64,000 nucleotides of DNA from Micromonospora sp. M71_S20 (GTDB lineage Bacteria; Actinomycetota; Actinomycetes; Mycobacteriales; Micromonosporaceae), in the NCBI RefSeq assembly GCF_003664255.1, contig NZ_RCCV01000001.1, positions 4,154,001-4,218,000 on the forward strand, in the 5' to 3' direction. This document shows positions 54,995 to 62,708 of the stretch, one piece after another. The notes under the pieces are model-generated. The model saw only the letters and a program-made list of their open reading frames with translations, did no database searches and had not been told where the DNA came from. Position numbers and translations under genes: made by a program. Numbering within the stretch: position 1 is the first letter of the stretch; the number at the start of each line of letters is the position of its first letter.

Positions 54995-56471
54995 GGATGG
55001 TCCTCCTTTCCGCTGTGCCGGCGCGGGAGAACCGCACGCCGGGGTCGGTGAGCCGGCCGTGCCGCATCAGCAGGACGTCCCGGGGATAGTTCTGGTGCAG
55101 CCGCCACGGCGCCCGGGCGCCCTGCTTGGGCAGGGCGTCGACGCTGCGCAGCACGTAGCCGGCCGTCAGGTCGATGATCGGCTCCAGCTCGCCGTCGGGC
55201 GGCGGCAGCGGGGTGACGACCTGCTGGCCGGTGCGGTCCAGGTGCCGCAGCAGCCGGCAGACGTAGGTGGCGACCAGGTCGGCCTTCAGCGTCCACGAGG
55301 CGTTGGTGTAGCCGAGCGTCATCGCGAAGTTCGGCACCCCGGAGAGCATCATCCCCTTGTAGGCGACGGTGCCGGGCAGCTCCACCTCGGCGCCGTCCAC
55401 GGTCAGCGTCATGCCGCCGAGGGCGAGCAGGTTGAGCCCGGTGGCGGTGACGACGACGTCCGCGGCCAACTCCTCACCGGAGGCGAGCCGGACGCCCCGC
55501 TCGGTGAGGGTGTCGATGGTGTCGGTGACCACCGACGCCCTCCCCCGCGCCAACGCGGTGAACAGGTCGCCGTCGGGCACCACGCACAGCCGCTGGTCCC
55601 AGGGGTCGTAGCGGGGCGAGAAGTGCCGGTCGACGTCGTAGCCGGCCGGCAGCCGGCCCCGGGCGGCGCGCAGCAGCAGCTTCCTGACCAGGGCGGGGGC
55701 GCGCCGGCTGAGCTGGAAGTTGGCGGTGGAGAGCAGGACGTTCTTCCAGCGCACCACCGGATACGCGGCCTTCGCCGGCAGCCAGCGCCGCAGCGCGTCG
55801 GCGAGCACGTCGCGCGAGGGCAGCGCGATGACGTACGTGGGTGAGCGCTGGAGCATGGTGACGTGGGCGGCGCGCTCGGCCATCGCCGGCACCAGGGTCA
55901 CGGCGGTGGCGCCGCTGCCGATCACCACCACCCGCTTGCCGGTGTGGTCGAGGTCCTGCGGCCAGTGCTGCGGGTGCACGATCCGCCCGGCGAACCGGTC
56001 GGCGCCCGGGATGTGGGGCGTGTAGCCGGCGTCGTAGCGGTAGTAGCCCGCGCAGGTGAACAGGAAGGAGCAGGTCAGCGCCACCGTCTCGCCGGTGTCG
56101 TCGCGGTGGGCGTGCACCGTCCAGCGGGCGCTCGCGCTGTCCCAGTCGGCCCGCAGCACCCGGTGCCGGAAACGGATGTGGTCGGTGACGCCGTACTCGT
56201 CGGCGGTGCGGCGGACGTAGTCGCGGATCGAGTCGCCGTCGGCGATGGCCTTCGGGTCGGTCCACGGCTTGAAGGAGTAGCCGAGGGTGAACATGTCGGA
56301 GTCCGACCGGACGCCGGGATAGCGGAACAGGTCCCAGGTGCCGCCGATCGCGTCGCGGGACTCCAGCACCGCGTACGTCTTCTCCGGGCAGTGACGGCGC
56401 AGGTGGCAGGCGGCGCCGACGCCGGACAGGCCGGCGCCGACGATGAGCACGTCGACGTGGTCGGTGGCCAT
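54987..56471 (-). CDS. ethA: Baeyer-Villiger flavin monooxygenase, EthA ortholog
   Basis: 494 residues. FAD site LIVGAGLSGVGA (9-20), NADPH site VVIGSGATA and the BVMO fingerprint FAGRIVHPQHWP (160-171). Sequence runs such as GGTWDLFRYPGVRSDSDM and AYKGMMLSGVPNFAMTLGYT (first 18 shown) are nearly those of mycobacterial EthA, the activator of ethionamide. Converts ketones to esters or lactones. ATG 56471 after GGGAG; divergent from ethR with a palindrome between them. Confidence 0.93.
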   Translation of the reverse strand: MATDHVDVLIVGAGLSGVGAACHLRRHCPEKTYAVLESRDAIGGTWDLFRYPGVRSDSDMFTLGYSFKPWTDPKAIADGDSIRDYVRRTADEYGVTDHIRFRHRVLRADWDSASARWTVHAHRDDTGETVALTCSFLFTCAGYYRYDAGYTPHIPGADRFAGRIVHPQHWPQDLDHTGKRVVVIGSGATAVTLVPAMAERAAHVTMLQRSPTYVIALPSRDVLADALRRWLPAKAAYPVVRWKNVLLSTANFQLSRRAPALVRKLLLRAARGRLPAGYDVDRHFSPRYDPWDQRLCVVPDGDLFTALARGRASVVTDTIDTLTERGVRLASGEELAADVVVTATGLNLLALGGMTLTVDGAEVELPGTVAYKGMMLSGVPNFAMTLGYTNASWTLKADLVATYVCRLLRHLDRTGQQVVTPLPPPDGELEPIIDLTAGYVLRSVDALPKQGARAPWRLHQNYPRDVLLMRHGRLTDPGVRFSRAGTAERRTIRA

Positions 56472-56526
56472 CTCGTCTCCCGTCCGCGGGTGAGACACCG
56501 GACACTAGCCACGGCTGTCGAGGCTA

Positions 56527-56564
56527 GTCAACACCCTGTCGAGTTCGATCGACACGGTGTTGAC
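56527..56564. promoter_or_regulatory. EthR-type operator palindrome
   Basis: 38-base nearly perfect palindrome: outer GTCAACACC and GGTGTTGAC, inner TGTCGA and TCGACA. It sits in the 113-base ethA-ethR divergent region. The TGTCGA and GTTGAC halves resemble the mycobacterial EthR operator, so autoregulation and repression of ethA are likely. Confidence 0.85.
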
Positions 56565-56584
56565 CCGGTGTAGAGTCACCGGGC

Positions 56585-57247
56585 ATGACACCCGCCCGTA
56601 CGGCCACCGGCAGCGCGACCGGGCGCGGACGGCGCGCGGCGCGCTCCGTCGGCGACGAGCGGGAGCTGGCCATCCTGGCGACCGCCGAGCGGCTGCTGGG
56701 GCAGCGGGCCTTCGCCGACATCTCGATCGACGACCTGGCACGCGGGGCCGGCATCTCCCGGCCCACCTTCTACTTCTACTTCCCGTCCAAGGACGCGGTG
56801 CTGCTGACGCTGCTGGACCGGGTCATCGAGGAGGCCGACGCCGCCGCCGGGGACGTGCTGGAGCGGCTGGCCGAGGACCCGCCGGCGCGCTGGCGGGAGC
56901 TGATCGACCGGTTCCACGAGACGTTCGGCGCACACCGCGCGGTGGTGTTGGCCTGCGCCCAGGTGCGCGGCACCAACGCCGAGGTGCGCCGGCTCTGGGC
57001 GAGGGTGCTGGAGCGCTGGGTGCACGCGATCGAGACCGCCATCGTGGCCGAGCGGCGGCGCGGGGCGGCCCCCGACGGCGTGCCGGCCCGCGACCTCGCC
57101 ATCGCGCTCAACTCGATGAACGAGCGCGTCTGGTACGCCACCTTCGCCGGCGACGGGCCGGCGGTGGCCGAGCGCGACGTGGTCGACGTGCTGCGCGACG
57201 TGTGGCTGGCGGCGATCTACCGCACCACCGCTCCCCCGCCGGCCTGA
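56585..57247 (+). CDS. ethR: TetR-family repressor, EthR ortholog
   Basis: 220 residues. N-terminal HTH FADISIDDLARGAGISRPTF with YFYFPSKDAVLLTLLDRV, very close to mycobacterial EthR (GISRPTFYFYFPSKEAVLLT), and a C-terminal helical ligand pocket (ALNSMNERVWYATFAG). Represses ethA in mycobacteria. ATG 56585. Confidence 0.93.
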   Translation: MTPARTATGSATGRGRRAARSVGDERELAILATAERLLGQRAFADISIDDLARGAGISRPTFYFYFPSKDAVLLTLLDRVIEEADAAAGDVLERLAEDPPARWRELIDRFHETFGAHRAVVLACAQVRGTNAEVRRLWARVLERWVHAIETAIVAERRRGAAPDGVPARDLAIALNSMNERVWYATFAGDGPAVAERDVVDVLRDVWLAAIYRTTAPPPA

Positions 57248-57774
57248 CCGCGCCGGGCGGCGGCCAGCTCGGCGTCGAGCCGGGCGACCATCCGGTCGAA
57301 GTCCTCCGTACGCAGCACCGGGCCGATGTCCTTGCGCCAGCCCGCCGTCCGGGACCGCCGCTGCACCGGCGTCTCGACCACGCCGTCGGACGTGCGCACC
57401 CAGCAGGCGTCCCGGGCGGTCGGCTCCCCGAGGAGCTCGGCTGGCCGCACGACGAAGCCGGTCACCCGCGACCACGGCAGGGTCCGGGTGGAAAACGTGT
57501 AGCGCAACCGCAGGCCAGTGTCGTTGACGTACACACCGACCAGGAAGTACCGGGCGACCAGCGTCATCCACAGCGCGAGGAAGGCCGCCGCGCCGGCGAG
57601 GCCGAAGGCGTCACGGACGTCGAGCCGGCCCACCGCCAGCGAAGCCAGGACGACGACCGCCATCGCGGAAGCGACGGCGAGCAGGAAACCACTCAACACC
57701 TGCCGCGCGCCCAGAGGATCGATCCGCCACCATCTCCGCACGGCCAGGACGGTAGCGGCGGACGGCAACCGCAC
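57217..57774 (-). CDS. PH domain-containing membrane protein (bPH-type)
   Basis: 185 residues with GTG start at 57774 (or 198 residues from an ATG at 57813 without a good ribosome-binding site). Two hydrophobic helices (VLSGFLLAVASAMAVVVLAS and AFLALWMTLVARYFLVGVYV) followed by a PH-like beta domain (GLRLRYTFSTRTLPWSRVTG, VRTSDGVVETPVQRRS). 3' end overlaps ethR by 31 bases in the convergent direction. Function unknown. Confidence 0.78.
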   Translation of the reverse strand: MRLPSAATVLAVRRWWRIDPLGARQVLSGFLLAVASAMAVVVLASLAVGRLDVRDAFGLAGAAAFLALWMTLVARYFLVGVYVNDTGLRLRYTFSTRTLPWSRVTGFVVRPAELLGEPTARDACWVRTSDGVVETPVQRRSRTAGWRKDIGPVLRTEDFDRMVARLDAELAAARRGQAGGGAVVR

Positions 57775-57880
57775 GGGGCCGCCTCGACGGCGCGCTCGTG
57801 CCCCACCACGCATCCGGCTAACGTTTGGTCGTTCCCCGACGGCGACGAACCATCCGGCCCTCCGTCACCCTGGAGGAGAC

Positions 57881-58552
57881 ATGAGCCCGACCAGCACCCC
57901 GTTCTCGGCCGAACTGCGGGCCGCCAGCCAAGAGGCCCACCAGGGCGCCGAGTCCCAGCGGTACGTCTCCGCCCTGGTCGCCGGCGACCTGGACCGCGCC
58001 GGCTACACCGCGCTGGTGGTGCAGCACCACATGATCTACGAGGCGCTGGAGGGCGCCGCCGAGGCGATGCGCCACGACCCGCTCGCCGGCCCGTTCGTCG
58101 ACGACGCGCTGACCCGGCTGCCCGCCCTCGCCGCGGACCTGAAGTTCCTGCTCGGTCCCGACTGGCGCCGACGGATCGACCCGACCCCGGCGACGGTCGC
58201 CTACGCCGCGCGCCTCGGCGCGGTCTGTGCCAGCTCGCCGGAGCGGTTCGTCGCGCACCACTACACCCGCTACCTCGGCGACCTCTCCGGCGGCCTGCAC
58301 ATCGGACGCTCGCTCGCCCGGCACTACGGGGTGACCGGGGATGCCGGGGCGGCGTTCTACCGGTTCGACGGGATCCCCAGCCCGAAGGCGTACAAGGACG
58401 CCTACCGGGCCAGGCTCGACGCCCTCCCGCTCGACGAGGAGGGTCGGGCCGCGCTGCGGGCCGAGGTGCTCGTGGCGTACCGGCACAACACCGAGGTCCT
58501 CGCCGCCCTGTCGCACCTCGTGCCGACCACGGACGCGGAGGTGGCCGCGTGA
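57881..58552 (+). CDS. Heme oxygenase (biliverdin-producing)
   Basis: 223 residues. All-helical heme oxygenase. Proximal His20 in SQEAHQGAES and the distal helix YLGDLSGGLHIGRSLARHYG (133-152, shown in part) with the GDLSGG motif. Releases iron, CO and biliverdin from heme. ATG 57881 with GGAGGAGAC. GTGA overlap with the DUF2470 gene. Confidence 0.94.
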   Translation: MSPTSTPFSAELRAASQEAHQGAESQRYVSALVAGDLDRAGYTALVVQHHMIYEALEGAAEAMRHDPLAGPFVDDALTRLPALAADLKFLLGPDWRRRIDPTPATVAYAARLGAVCASSPERFVAHHYTRYLGDLSGGLHIGRSLARHYGVTGDAGAAFYRFDGIPSPKAYKDAYRARLDALPLDEEGRAALRAEVLVAYRHNTEVLAALSHLVPTTDAEVAA

Positions 58553-58854
58553 GCGCCCCGTTCGGCGCCGACGTGGTCGCCGCCGTCTGCCAGCACATGA
58601 ACGACGACCACGCCGGGGACTCGGTGCTCATCTGCCGCACGCTCGGCGGGCAGCCGGCGGCCACCCGGGCCCGCGCCACCGGGCTGGACGCCGAGGGGAT
58701 GGAGTTCGCCGTGACCGTGGACGACATCGAGGTGCCGGTGCGGGTGCCGTTCGCCCACCGGCTGACCGAACGCGCCCAGATCCGGCAGGAGGTGGTGCGG
58801 ATGTACCGGGAGGCGTGCGAGCGACTCGGGCTGCCGCCCCGCCAGTCCGGCTGA
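58549..58854 (+). CDS. DUF2470 protein (HugZ C-terminal-like)
   Basis: 101 residues. QHMNDDHAGDSVLICRTLGG is the DUF2470 signature; the rest is GLDAEGMEFAVTVDDIEVPV and a helix. The domain often accompanies heme-degrading HugZ proteins. Coupled by GTGA to heme oxygenase, so it may help heme binding or iron release. Confidence 0.9.
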   Translation: MSAPFGADVVAAVCQHMNDDHAGDSVLICRTLGGQPAATRARATGLDAEGMEFAVTVDDIEVPVRVPFAHRLTERAQIRQEVVRMYREACERLGLPPRQSG

Positions 58855-59044
58855 CCGGACGGCGGTCGCGCCGGCGCGATGCGACGCGGCGGCGCGCCGC
58901 CGCCAGCACCGACCGGCCGCCGCACCCGGTGGGCGGTCCCGACCCGGGACCCCACGCCGCCGCTCCACAGGCGACGGTGACGGGGGCGCGGGTTGTCGCC
59001 CGGTTGTGCGACCCTGGGACCGACTGCCCCGGTCACCGGAGGTG

Positions 59045-59653
59045 ATGGCCACGTTACGTCTGTGCGAGCTCGTCGCCGTGCCCGGCGCCGCCGCGGTGAC
59101 CCTCGACATTGCCGCCGGCGCCACGGCCGCCCTGGTCGCCGCCCCGCCCGTCGGCACCGCCGTCGCCCGGGTGGTCAGCGGGCTGGCCGCGCCGGTCGCC
59201 GGCCGGGTCCTGGTCGGCGACCGGGAGGTGACCGCCCTGCCGCCGCCGCACCGCCGCATCGCCTACGTGCCGGCCGGCGGCGCGCTGCTGCCCCACCTGA
59301 CCGTGCGCCGCAACATCGCCTACGGCCAGCGCCGGCGGGAACGGGTGCGGGAGATGGCCGACGCGTGGACGGCGACGGTGGTCGACCGGCTGGAGCTGGC
59401 CCCGACGCTGGGGCTGCGACCGCACCTGCTGTCGGACGCGCAGCGGTTCCGGGTGGCGCTCGCCCGGGCGGTGGTCTGCCTGCCCGAGGTGCTGGTGATC
59501 GACCTGCCGACCGGGCCGACCGGCGGTGGGCGGCTGACCGACCTGGTCGGCCGCCTCTCCCCGCCGGACACCCCGGGGGTCGCGGTGCTGGTGTGCACGG
59601 CCGACCCGGGCGCGCTGGCCGACGTGCCGGTCGCCGCCGAGGTGGGCGGGTGA
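59045..59653 (+). CDS. Degenerate ABC transporter ATPase (pseudo-enzyme)
   Basis: 202 residues with the ABC ATPase fold order, but every catalytic motif is changed. Walker A is AAPPVGTAV (32-40, no GK[ST]); the Q-loop Gln is missing; the signature is LSDAQ (129-133, not LSGGQ); Walker B is VLVIDLP with Leu where the catalytic Glu should be; and the H-loop is CTADPG. It probably cannot hydrolyse ATP. Starts the four-gene coupled operon. A GTG at 59006 is an alternative start. Confidence 0.82.
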   Translation: MATLRLCELVAVPGAAAVTLDIAAGATAALVAAPPVGTAVARVVSGLAAPVAGRVLVGDREVTALPPPHRRIAYVPAGGALLPHLTVRRNIAYGQRRRERVREMADAWTATVVDRLELAPTLGLRPHLLSDAQRFRVALARAVVCLPEVLVIDLPTGPTGGGRLTDLVGRLSPPDTPGVAVLVCTADPGALADVPVAAEVGG

Positions 59654-60948
59654 CGCCGGTGGGCCGGGCCGCGCCGGCGGCACGGCTGAGCCGCCGTGCC
59701 CTGCTGCGGGCCGCCGCCGCGGCCAGTGCGGCCACCGTCGCGGGCTGCGCCACCACGCCGCCGGCGGTCCAGGTCGCGGTCGTGTGGAGCGGCGGCGAGC
59801 TGGCCCGTTTCCGCGAGGTCGTGGGCAACTACGGCGCCGACGTGCAGGTGATCAGCGCCGGCAACGACATCGACGCGTTCCTGCGCGCCCGCCAGCTGGC
59901 CGGCACCAGCCCCGACGTGGCGATCCTGCCCCGGTCGGGGCTGGTCGTCGAGTACGCCCGGCGCGGCTGGCTGCGCGAGCTGACCCCCGCCACCAGCTAC
60001 GCCCTCCCGCCCGGCATGGCCGACCTGCTCTCCGCCGACGGGCGCCGCTACGGCGTCTGGGTCAAGGCGGCCCACAAGTCGCTGTTCTGGTACTTCCCGT
60101 CGATGCTCCCCGCGCCCCCGCGCACCTGGGACCAGCTCGTGACGCTCACCCGGCGGCTCGGCGCGCGGGCCCTCTCGGGCGACGGCCCGGCACCGCTGGC
60201 CATCGGCGCGGCCGACGGCTGGGTGCTCACCGACTGGTTCGAGAACGTGCTCGCCGACGTGGCCCCGCCCGGCTACTACGAGGCGCTGGCGCGCGGCGAG
60301 GCCGACTGGCGGAGCCCGTCGGTGCACACGGCGCTGGACCGGCTCGCCGAGCTGTGGGGCGTCGACGGCGCGTTCCCCGGCGGCGGCCGCCGGGCCCTGC
60401 TGACCCAGTACGAGGAGTCGGTGATCCAGGTGGTGCACCACCGGCGCGCGACGATGCTCTTCGAGGCCGACTTCGTCGACGACGTCAGCCGCCGGTTCCG
60501 CCGGGGCCCGGAGCAGCCGGAGACCTTCCGCTTCCCCGGCGCCCGGGTGGCCGACAGACCGCTGATCGTCGGCGGTGACGCCGCCGTGGCGTTCGCCGGC
60601 TCGGCCCGCGGGGCGGAGCTGGTGCGCTGGCTCAGCGGCGGCTCCGCGTTCCAGCCGTGGCTGCGCGCCGGCGGCTACCTCTCCCCCAACGTGTCCGTGC
60701 CGTTGGACGACTACCGCGACCCCGTGCGCCGCCGCCTCGCCGCAGAGCTCCGCACGGCCGAGGCGGTGCGCTTCGACCTCTCCGACCGGCTGCCGGGCCC
60801 GTTCACCGGCTCCGACGGGGTGGGCATGTGGCGGATCATGCAGGACTTCTTCGCCGACGTCGTCGACGGGGTCCCCGCCGGCAGCGCGACCCGCCGGGCC
60901 GTCGGGCAACTGGCGGCGGCGGCCCGGTCGGCGGGCGGCGGCCGGTGA
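59650..60948 (+). CDS. Sugar-type ABC substrate-binding lipoprotein
   Basis: 432 residues. Signal with SRRALLRAAAAASAATVAGC: Arg pair and lipobox VAGC. The mature part resembles AglE/alpha-glucoside binding proteins (AILPRSGLVVEYARRGWLRE, DFVDDVSRRF, ADRPLIVGGDAAVAFAGSAR). Binds the substrate outside the membrane; ligand unknown. GTGA overlaps with both neighbours. Confidence 0.85.
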   Translation: MTPVGRAAPAARLSRRALLRAAAAASAATVAGCATTPPAVQVAVVWSGGELARFREVVGNYGADVQVISAGNDIDAFLRARQLAGTSPDVAILPRSGLVVEYARRGWLRELTPATSYALPPGMADLLSADGRRYGVWVKAAHKSLFWYFPSMLPAPPRTWDQLVTLTRRLGARALSGDGPAPLAIGAADGWVLTDWFENVLADVAPPGYYEALARGEADWRSPSVHTALDRLAELWGVDGAFPGGGRRALLTQYEESVIQVVHHRRATMLFEADFVDDVSRRFRRGPEQPETFRFPGARVADRPLIVGGDAAVAFAGSARGAELVRWLSGGSAFQPWLRAGGYLSPNVSVPLDDYRDPVRRRLAAELRTAEAVRFDLSDRLPGPFTGSDGVGMWRIMQDFFADVVDGVPAGSATRRAVGQLAAAARSAGGGR

Positions 60949-62708
60949 GCCGGGTCCTGGGCGAGCTGGCGGTCCTCGACGACGTCGGGCCGCCCCGACG
61001 CGGGCGCGCCTACCCGGCGGCGGGGGCCACCTCGGCGCTGCTGCTGCCCGCCCTGCTGCTGCTCGGCGGACTGGTGGCGTGGCCGGTGCTGCGTACGCTG
61101 CACGCCAGCGTCACCACCGACGGCCGGTGGGTGGGCGCGGAGCACTTCCGCACCGCGCTGTCCGCGCCCGGCACCGGCGCCGTGGTGGGGCGCACGCTGC
61201 TCTGGGCGCTGCTGGTGCCGGCGGTGGTCACCGTGCTGGGCTACCTGCTCGCCGCCGCCTCGCGTCGCTCGCAGGAGGGCGGGCTGGTCCGCCTCATCCT
61301 GGTGGTGCCCACCGCGCTGCCGCTGGTGGTCACCGGGGTCACCTTCCGGCTGATGTACGACCCGGACCCGGAACGCGGGCTGGCCACCCTGGTCGCCGCG
61401 ACGCTGACCGGCCGCTCGGCGGCCGACGCCCCGCAACTGCTCGGCCCCCGCCTGGTCACCGTGGCGCTGATGTCGGCGTTCGTGTGGGCGTGGGTCGGGC
61501 TGGCCGTGCTGGTGTTCCGGGCCGCCCTCGACGCGGTGCCGCCCAGCCTCGCCGACGCGGTGCGCGCCTACGGCGGCAACCGCCGCGACGTGCTCTGGGA
61601 CGCGCAGTGGCGGCCGCTGCTGCTGCGCACCGTGGCGGTGGTGTTCACCCTGGCGGCGCTCGGCACCGCCAGGACGTTCGACCTGATCCTGGTCATGGCG
61701 CCCGGCTCGGTACGCGACGAGGCGTCGGTGCTCGCGCTGCGGGTCTGGCAGACCTCCAACGGCGCCACCACCGGCGAGGGCGCCGCGCTCGGCGTGGTCT
61801 GGCTGGTGGCGGTGGCCGCCGGCATGCTGGTCGCGGCGCTGTTCGTGCGGCAGGCGTGGCCGCCGCCCCGGGACCCGGTGCCCGTCGCGCCCGAGCCGGT
61901 GACGCCGGCGCCGCGGCGGACGACCCGGCTGCTGGTGGCGGGCGCGGCGGTCGCCTGGCTGGTGCCGCTCGGGGTGCTGCTCGCCACCTCGCTGCACGGC
62001 GCGGTGGACGCGGCGGCCCGGGGCTGGTGGTGGAGCCCGCCCGGCCTCGACTCCTACCGGGACCTGCTGACCGGCACCGAGCTGTGGCGCACGCTGGGCT
62101 TCACGCTGGTGCTGGCGACCGTGGTCACCGCCGTGGTGCTGGGCGTCGCGCTGCTCGCCGCGTACCCGCTGGCCTGGTTGAGCGGGCCACCCGCCCAGGC
62201 CACCGGGCTGCTGCTGATGGCCGCCAGCATCGTGCCGGTGCAGGTGATCGCCGGGCCGGTCAACGAGGTGCTCGGCGTGGTGCTCTCCTCGGGCACGGCG
62301 CGCGGCCTGGCGCTGGTGCACGTCGCGCTGGGCGTGCCGTTCGCCGTGCTGGTGCTGCGCAACGCGTTCGCGGACCTGCCCGCCGAGCAGGTGCGGGCGG
62401 CCCGGGTGGGCGGGCGGCACTGGTGGGGCACCCTGCGGCTGCTCGCCCGGCACAACCGCCCGGCCGTGGTGGCGGTCGCGGTGCTGGAGTTCGTGCAGGT
62501 GTGGAACGACCTGGTGGTGGGTCTGCTGTTCAGCGGGCCGGGCGCGCTGCCGCTGGGGCTGTTCCTCGCCGGCCAGACCCGGGGCTTCGCGGCCAACAGC
62601 GGGGCGCTCGCCGCCGGGTCGGTCATCGCCTCCATCCTTCCGGTGCTGCTGGTGGTGCTGGCCCGCCGCCAGCTCGTCGCCGGTCTGGTCGCCGGAGGCG
62701 TGCGGTGA
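60945..62708 (+). CDS. Fused ABC permease (two MalF/MalG-like halves)
   Basis: 587 residues, about 12 helices. The N-terminal half (1-290) has an EAA-like loop YGGNRRDVLWDAQWRPLLLR; a Pro-rich linker (PRDPVPVAPEPVTPAPRRTT) leads to a second half (from about 320) with VRAARVGGRHWWGTLRLLAR, a degenerate EAA loop. Carbohydrate transporters normally use two separate permeases; here they are one chain. GTGA overlaps on both sides. Confidence 0.87.
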   Translation: MSRVLGELAVLDDVGPPRRGRAYPAAGATSALLLPALLLLGGLVAWPVLRTLHASVTTDGRWVGAEHFRTALSAPGTGAVVGRTLLWALLVPAVVTVLGYLLAAASRRSQEGGLVRLILVVPTALPLVVTGVTFRLMYDPDPERGLATLVAATLTGRSAADAPQLLGPRLVTVALMSAFVWAWVGLAVLVFRAALDAVPPSLADAVRAYGGNRRDVLWDAQWRPLLLRTVAVVFTLAALGTARTFDLILVMAPGSVRDEASVLALRVWQTSNGATTGEGAALGVVWLVAVAAGMLVAALFVRQAWPPPRDPVPVAPEPVTPAPRRTTRLLVAGAAVAWLVPLGVLLATSLHGAVDAAARGWWWSPPGLDSYRDLLTGTELWRTLGFTLVLATVVTAVVLGVALLAAYPLAWLSGPPAQATGLLLMAASIVPVQVIAGPVNEVLGVVLSSGTARGLALVHVALGVPFAVLVLRNAFADLPAEQVRAARVGGRHWWGTLRLLARHNRPAVVAVAVLEFVQVWNDLVVGLLFSGPGALPLGLFLAGQTRGFAANSGALAAGSVIASILPVLLVVLARRQLVAGLVAGGVR

